Shown in pieces: positions 59,356-64,000 of a DNA stretch of 64,000 bases. The notes under the pieces were generated by a model that saw only the letters and a list, made by a program, of their open reading frames with translations, had not been told where the DNA came from and ran no database searches. Numbering within the stretch: position 1 is the stretch's first letter; each line of letters begins with the position of its first letter. This DNA is from Pantoea sp. AS-PWVM4 (GTDB taxonomy: Bacteria > Pseudomonadota > Gammaproteobacteria > Enterobacterales > Enterobacteriaceae), in the NCBI RefSeq assembly GCF_000468095.1, contig NZ_ASZC01000016.1, positions 149,246 through 213,245 of the forward strand. Reading direction: 5' to 3'. The position numbers and the translations under genes are program-made.

Positions 59356-59829
59356 ATGAAAGTGGAAACATTAATAGAGCTATTCATTCATGACCTTTCA
59401 GATATCTACAGCGCTGAAAAGCAAATTACCCGCGCTTTACCTAAGATGGCACGAGCGGCAACTGACCCCGACCTTATTAATGCTTTCCAGCTGCATCTGG
59501 AAGAAACGCAGGGACAAATTGAGCGTCTTGATAAAGTTGTCGAAAGCCATGAAGAATTGCGCATAAAGAGAATGAAATGCCATGCGCTCGAAGGTTTAGC
59601 CGAAGAAGCACAAGAGATTATTGAAGGTGTTGTCGCAGGTCCGGTAAGAGATGCCGGTCTTATTGGAGCGGCGCAAAAAGTTGAGCATTATGAGATTGCT
59701 ACGTATGGAACTCTCATAGCGATGGCCAAAAATTTGGGTCTGAACGAAGCAGCTACTTTACTCGCGGAAACGCTTGAAGAAGAAAAAAATACGGATGTCA
59801 AATTAACAGAAATAGCCGAACAGCATTAA
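59356..59829 (+). CDS. yciF: YciF, DUF892 ferritin-like protein
   Basis: 157 residues from ATG 59356 (MKVETLIELFIHDLSDIYSA). Four-helix DUF892 ferritin-like fold; metal-type Glu/His residues occur in HDLSDIYSAEKQI, LHLEETQGQIERL and KVEHYEIATYGTL. E. coli YciF is a dimeric stress protein structurally related to rubrerythrin. It lies 201 bp after yciG, 24 bp before yciE. Confidence 0.93.
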   Translation: MKVETLIELFIHDLSDIYSAEKQITRALPKMARAATDPDLINAFQLHLEETQGQIERLDKVVESHEELRIKRMKCHALEGLAEEAQEIIEGVVAGPVRDAGLIGAAQKVEHYEIATYGTLIAMAKNLGLNEAATLLAETLEEEKNTDVKLTEIAEQH

Positions 59830-59853
59830 TTTGTTGCTAACCAGGAGTAAATT

Positions 59854-60363
59854 ATGTCTTCTTCACTTTCTCATTATCATGACTGGCTGAAAGATGCGCA
59901 TGCAATGGAAAAACAGGCCGAAGCCATGCTTGAGCAAATGGCTAAACGTCTGGAAAACTACCCTGAACTGAGGATTCGCATTGAACAGCATCTGGAAGAA
60001 ACCCGACAGCAGCAGACTTTGCTTGAAACTATTCTTGATCGCCAGGGTATTGCCCACTCAAGTATTAAGGATGTAATGGGAAAAATGGCCGCGATGGGAC
60101 AGGCTTTTGGCGGCATTTTTACCGAGGATGAGGTAGTGAAGGGTGCAATAAGCGGGTATGTTTTTGAAAATGTGGAAATAGCAAGCTATATGAGCCTTAT
60201 TGAGACGGCAGCTCAGGTGGGTGACGATGAGAGCATTACTCTTCTGAAGCAAATATGCGAACAGGAACTGGCTATGTCGGACTGGCTGGTAAGTTATCTG
60301 CCCGCACTCACCCGGCAATATCTGACAAGAAGTGAAGAGCCGGGAGTCGAGGCAAAGCGGTAA
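59854..60363 (+). CDS. yciE: YciE, DUF892 ferritin-like protein
   Basis: 169 residues, the second DUF892 protein. Close to E. coli YciE: HYHDWLKDAHAMEKQAEAML, QHLEETRQQQTLLETILDR, and the C-terminus ending GVEAKR (E. coli GVEAKK). Helical ferritin-like fold with Glu/His metal-binding positions. Preceded by CAGGAG. In Salmonella the corresponding operon also holds the catalase katN; here katE is in the same island. Confidence 0.93.
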   Translation: MSSSLSHYHDWLKDAHAMEKQAEAMLEQMAKRLENYPELRIRIEQHLEETRQQQTLLETILDRQGIAHSSIKDVMGKMAAMGQAFGGIFTEDEVVKGAISGYVFENVEIASYMSLIETAAQVGDDESITLLKQICEQELAMSDWLVSYLPALTRQYLTRSEEPGVEAKR

Positions 60364-60422
60364 GAGCTATAGGTTTACCCTGGCTAACTTACCATTCATT
60401 CAGCTTATAGGAGGTGAGCATT

Positions 60423-60545
60423 ATGACCGATCGCCCTGTTGAAGGTGACCATCCGGACTACAATCCGCGTAAAGAATAGCCTGATAAGAAGCGAAAAGAT
60501 GATGAAAAAAATGCACCGGAGTCAGGCGACAAACAACCTGACTGA
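60423..60545 (+). pseudogene. tiny hydrophilic gene interrupted by an in-frame TAG
   Basis: A very strong ribosome-binding site (AGGAGGTGA) precedes ATG 60423. The frame reads MTDRPVEGDHPDYNPRKE, then TAG at 60477-60479, then continues PDKKRKDDEKNAPESGDKQP-D to TGA at 60543-60545. Both halves have the same charged, proline-rich composition. A terminator follows at 60552. It may be an 18-residue peptide, a pseudogene by nonsense mutation, or a 40-residue product through leaky TAG-C readthrough. Function unknown; downstream of yciE. Confidence 0.6.
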
Positions 60546-60551
60546 CAGTTA

Positions 60552-60580
60552 AACCGCCGAGAGGCGGTTTACTATTTTTT
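60552..60580 (+). terminator. terminator after the yciGFE cluster
   Basis: Perfect 7-bp stem AACCGCC/GGCGGTT with loop GAGA, followed by TACTATTTTTT. Confidence 0.85.
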
Positions 60581-60681
60581 CCCGCCAGGCCCGGTTTCCT
60601 CCCTCAGGATCATTTCCTTCAGTTTTGCGCACTCTCCGATAAGTTGCGGCACATCATCCTGTAGCCCCGGAGGCGATGCGC

Positions 60682-62472
60682 TTATTGATCCCGTTTTTTT
60701 GAGAACAACTGGCTGGCCGTGTCCCGGATGACCTGAGATGCACCGCGGTCGCCTTTAGCCATGGATGACATAAATGCTTTAGCCTGCTTAAAAGTAATAT
60801 GCGGCGGCAGAGGAGCCACTTCCGGATCCGTTTTGACCTCGAGCAGCACAGGGCGGTCAGCGCTGAGGGCACGCTGCCAGGCGCTGGCCAGTTGCTCCGG
60901 ATCGTCAACGTAGATGCCTCTCAGTCCCAACGACTCGGCAAATTCGGCATATTTAACGTCTGGCAGCTGCTGTGTGGCTTCAAAACAGGGATTACCTTCC
61001 ATTACGCGCTGCTCCCAGGTTACCTGATTCAGGTCCTGATTATTAAACACGCATATGATGAGGCGCTTATCCGCCCACTGCTGCCAGTATTTCTGGATGG
61101 TGATCAGCTCCGACATGTTATTCATCTGCATCGCCCCATCTCCAACCAGCGCCACGACCGGACGTTCAGGATGGGCAAATTTTGCCGCTATGGCATAGGG
61201 AACAGCAGCCCCCATGCAGGCAAGACCGCCTGACAACGTGGCTCGTTGCCCCTGCTTGACGCGATAGTCGCGCGCAAACCAGTTGGCACAGGAACCGGAA
61301 TCTGATGTGACAATAGCGTTGTCAGGCAGCTGTGGAGACATCTCCCAGACGACACGCTGAGGATTAACAGGGTTAGCGGCGGCAAATGCACGCTCCTTGA
61401 TTTGTTTCCACCATTCCTGGACTTGTAGTGCAATGCTTTCCTGCCATTTGCGATCTTCTTTATGAGACAGGAGAGGTAACAATGCGCGAAGGGTTTCAGT
61501 TGCATCGCCGTGGAGATTGACCTCGCAGGGATAACGTAATCCAAGCATGGCCGGATCGATATCAATCTGCACGGCACGCGCCTGCCCTTCCTTAGGCAGA
61601 AATTCTGTCCAGGGAAAACCACTGCCAACCATCAGCAGGGTATCGCAGTGTTGCATCATTTCCCAGGAGGGTTTCGTACCCAGCAAACCAATTGCTCCCG
61701 TGACAAAAGGCGCATCATCCGGCAGTACATCTTTGCCAAGTAACGCTTTGGCAACGCCAGCGCCCAATATATTAGCTGCCTGCACAACCTCAACTGCGGC
61801 CCCTCGTGCACCAGAGCCAATGAGGATTGCGACCTTTTTCCCCGCATTGAGTACCGCTGCCGCACGCTGTAAGTCTGCGTCATAGGGAATGACCTTTGGC
61901 CGCTGGTATCCACTTCCGGAGTGAGTGAAGCCATGAAGATGTGGTGGAGCCAGCCATTCTTCATCCTGAATATCTTTAGGAATAATCACTACCGCCACGC
62001 CATTCTGCGCTTTGGCAATGCGCACGCCCCGATCAATAAGATGACGTACCTGTGCAGATGATGCAGCTTCCTGTACGAAGTTCGCCACATCCGAGAAAAT
62101 ACGATCTAAATTCATTTCCTGCTGATAGCTGGCGCCTCTGGCTGTAGCCTCTGCCTGACCCGCGATGGCCAGTACGGGAACGTGGTCCATTTTTGCATCA
62201 TACAATCCCGTCAGGAGATGCGTTGCTCCCGGGCCTCCGGTAGAGAGGCAAACGCCCAGTTCGCCGGTAAACTTGGCGTGTCCGGCAGCCATAAAGGCCG
62301 CCATTTCTTCATGGCGTACCTGGATAAACTCGAATCCTTCTCCTTTTTCGTTCGCACGCTGGATAGCCCCCAGTACGCCATTTATACCGTCGCCCGGATA
62401 ACCATAAATGCGAGTAACACCCCACTCTTTCAGACGCTGTACAAAGAAGTCGCTGGTTTTAATGCTCATCAT
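60682..62472 (-). CDS. PoxB-like thiamine-pyrophosphate-dependent enzyme
   Basis: 596 residues of the pyruvate oxidase/acetolactate synthase superfamily. The N-terminal PYR domain has the catalytic Glu in QVRHEEMAAFMAAGHAKFTG (about residue 55). The central domain follows (KVAILIGSGARGAAVEVVQA), and the C-terminal PP domain has the TPP/magnesium motif VGDGAMQMNNMSEL (444-) to NNQDLNQV (477-). Pyruvate or a related 2-oxoacid is the likely substrate, giving acetate or acetyl-phosphate; longer than E. coli PoxB (572). AAGGAA precedes two adjacent ATG codons. Stress-cassette member. Confidence 0.88.
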   Translation of the reverse strand: MMSIKTSDFFVQRLKEWGVTRIYGYPGDGINGVLGAIQRANEKGEGFEFIQVRHEEMAAFMAAGHAKFTGELGVCLSTGGPGATHLLTGLYDAKMDHVPVLAIAGQAEATARGASYQQEMNLDRIFSDVANFVQEAASSAQVRHLIDRGVRIAKAQNGVAVVIIPKDIQDEEWLAPPHLHGFTHSGSGYQRPKVIPYDADLQRAAAVLNAGKKVAILIGSGARGAAVEVVQAANILGAGVAKALLGKDVLPDDAPFVTGAIGLLGTKPSWEMMQHCDTLLMVGSGFPWTEFLPKEGQARAVQIDIDPAMLGLRYPCEVNLHGDATETLRALLPLLSHKEDRKWQESIALQVQEWWKQIKERAFAAANPVNPQRVVWEMSPQLPDNAIVTSDSGSCANWFARDYRVKQGQRATLSGGLACMGAAVPYAIAAKFAHPERPVVALVGDGAMQMNNMSELITIQKYWQQWADKRLIICVFNNQDLNQVTWEQRVMEGNPCFEATQQLPDVKYAEFAESLGLRGIYVDDPEQLASAWQRALSADRPVLLEVKTDPEVAPLPPHITFKQAKAFMSSMAKGDRGASQVIRDTASQLFSKKRDQ

Positions 62473-62921
62473 GGGTTTCCTTCTTCAGGTCATGTGAACC
62501 TAAAGCATAGACGATGAGACTGACTGAGCTGTCGGCTTATGCTCGCCCAGGAATGTATTATCCTGTTATCCAGATCTGAAACCCTGCGCTATTCATGAAC
62601 ACAATTCTGTTCTTTCTCGGTATGGCCAGCGAAACTGTGGCTAATGCGCACAAAAGCCTCCTGTCGGGAATTTTGGTGAAATAGCCTTACCCAAATCCAA
62701 AACATAATGAAGACCGCAATCCTGTCTGAGATGCTGAATTCTGCACACGTCTCTGTTGTTAAATTTTTGGATGCTGGCAAAGAAAGAATGCTCGTGCAGA
62801 CCGTACTGGAAATACGGGGAACCCTGATGAACAAAGAACAGGACAGCACAGAGAGGACTGTCAGATTAGGTCTGGCTCTGTGCCATAGCTGTGTCAAATA
62901 TAAGCTACTACAACTGAATAT
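62473..62921. other. intergenic region between poxB-like and OLD genes
   Basis: 449 bp. Contains the poxB-like leader with a sigma-S-like -10. The short frames on both strands in 62589-62925 have no ribosome-binding site or recognisable family and are not called. Confidence 0.6.
62504..62510 (-). promoter_or_regulatory. possible sigma-S -10 element of the poxB-like gene
   Basis: Minus strand CTATGCTTTAG about 32 bp before the ATG, near the sigma-S extended -10 CTATACT. E. coli poxB is sigma-S dependent, which supports but does not prove this. Confidence 0.4.

Positions 62922-64000
<1,079 letters not shown>

Noticed and set aside
60590..60680. Short minus-strand frame ending QLIGECAKLKEMILRE and a few more residues, between the poxB-like stop and the yciGFE terminator.
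   Set aside because: Only about 26 codons from a GTG with a weak Shine-Dalgarno; could be a remnant but not supportable as a gene.
44573..62921. Search for a second copy of the argW 3' end as the distal attachment site.
   Set aside because: No convincing repeat of the T-arm/acceptor sequence was seen by eye within the window; the far end of the island is probably outside.

Overview
The window is about 64 kb of a gammaproteobacterial chromosome from the order Enterobacterales. The gene order purF-cvpA-dedD-folC-accD-dedA-truA-usg-pdxB ... flk-yfcJ-fabB-mnmC-yfcL-epmC-yfcA-mepA-aroC-prmB-smrB-sixA-fadJI-yfcZ-fadL-mlaA ... yfdC-argW is that of the E. coli 50-53 min region, but the proteins are clearly diverged from E. 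coli. Protein divergence, accessory content and palindromic repeats suggest Erwiniaceae (Pantoea/Erwinia-like). That genus-level guess is inference.

1-9.0 kb, minus strand: purine, folate, fatty-acid, pseudouridine and pyridoxal-phosphate biosynthesis genes, with a near-perfect PurR box before cvpA-purF. 9.1-15.9 kb: an accessory block absent from this position in E. coli. It holds an AraC regulator divergent from a DMT exporter, then a TctD/TctE two-component pair divergent from tctCBA, a tripartite tricarboxylate uptake system. 16-20.2 kb: flk, a rhodanese divergent from a MocR-type regulator, and a YfcJ-like MFS gene broken at a 10-bp homopolymer. 20.4-36.3 kb: conserved core with readable FadR and FabR operators at fabB, fadIJ and fadL, so lipid synthesis and beta-oxidation genes sit under recognisable control. 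36.3-43.3 kb: a full nine-gene cytochrome c maturation operon (ccmABCDEFG-H-I) lies between mlaA and yfdC, where E. coli has none.

44.5-64 kb: accessory island starting at tRNA-Arg(CCU) (argW), a known prophage/island integration site, with a P4-type integrase directly downstream. It carries few phage genes. Instead it holds a dense set of general-stress genes: a YghA-type SDR, YcgZ and AriR/YmgB connectors, a YgiW-type OB-fold protein, a BluR/MlrA-like MerR regulator, phosphoketolase, catalase HPII, a small lipoprotein, a DUF421 membrane protein with an unknown partner, a PncC/CinA-like amidase, a formaldehyde-dehydrogenase-like alcohol dehydrogenase, YciG-YciF-YciE, a tiny gene split by an amber codon, and a PoxB-like TPP enzyme. 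This looks like a mobile stress-survival and carbon-overflow cassette. The window ends inside an OLD-family ATPase/TOPRIM nuclease gene, probably anti-phage, whose reading frame runs into a long in-frame hexanucleotide repeat.

All calls come from reading the sequence and remembered family knowledge; no database search was run.
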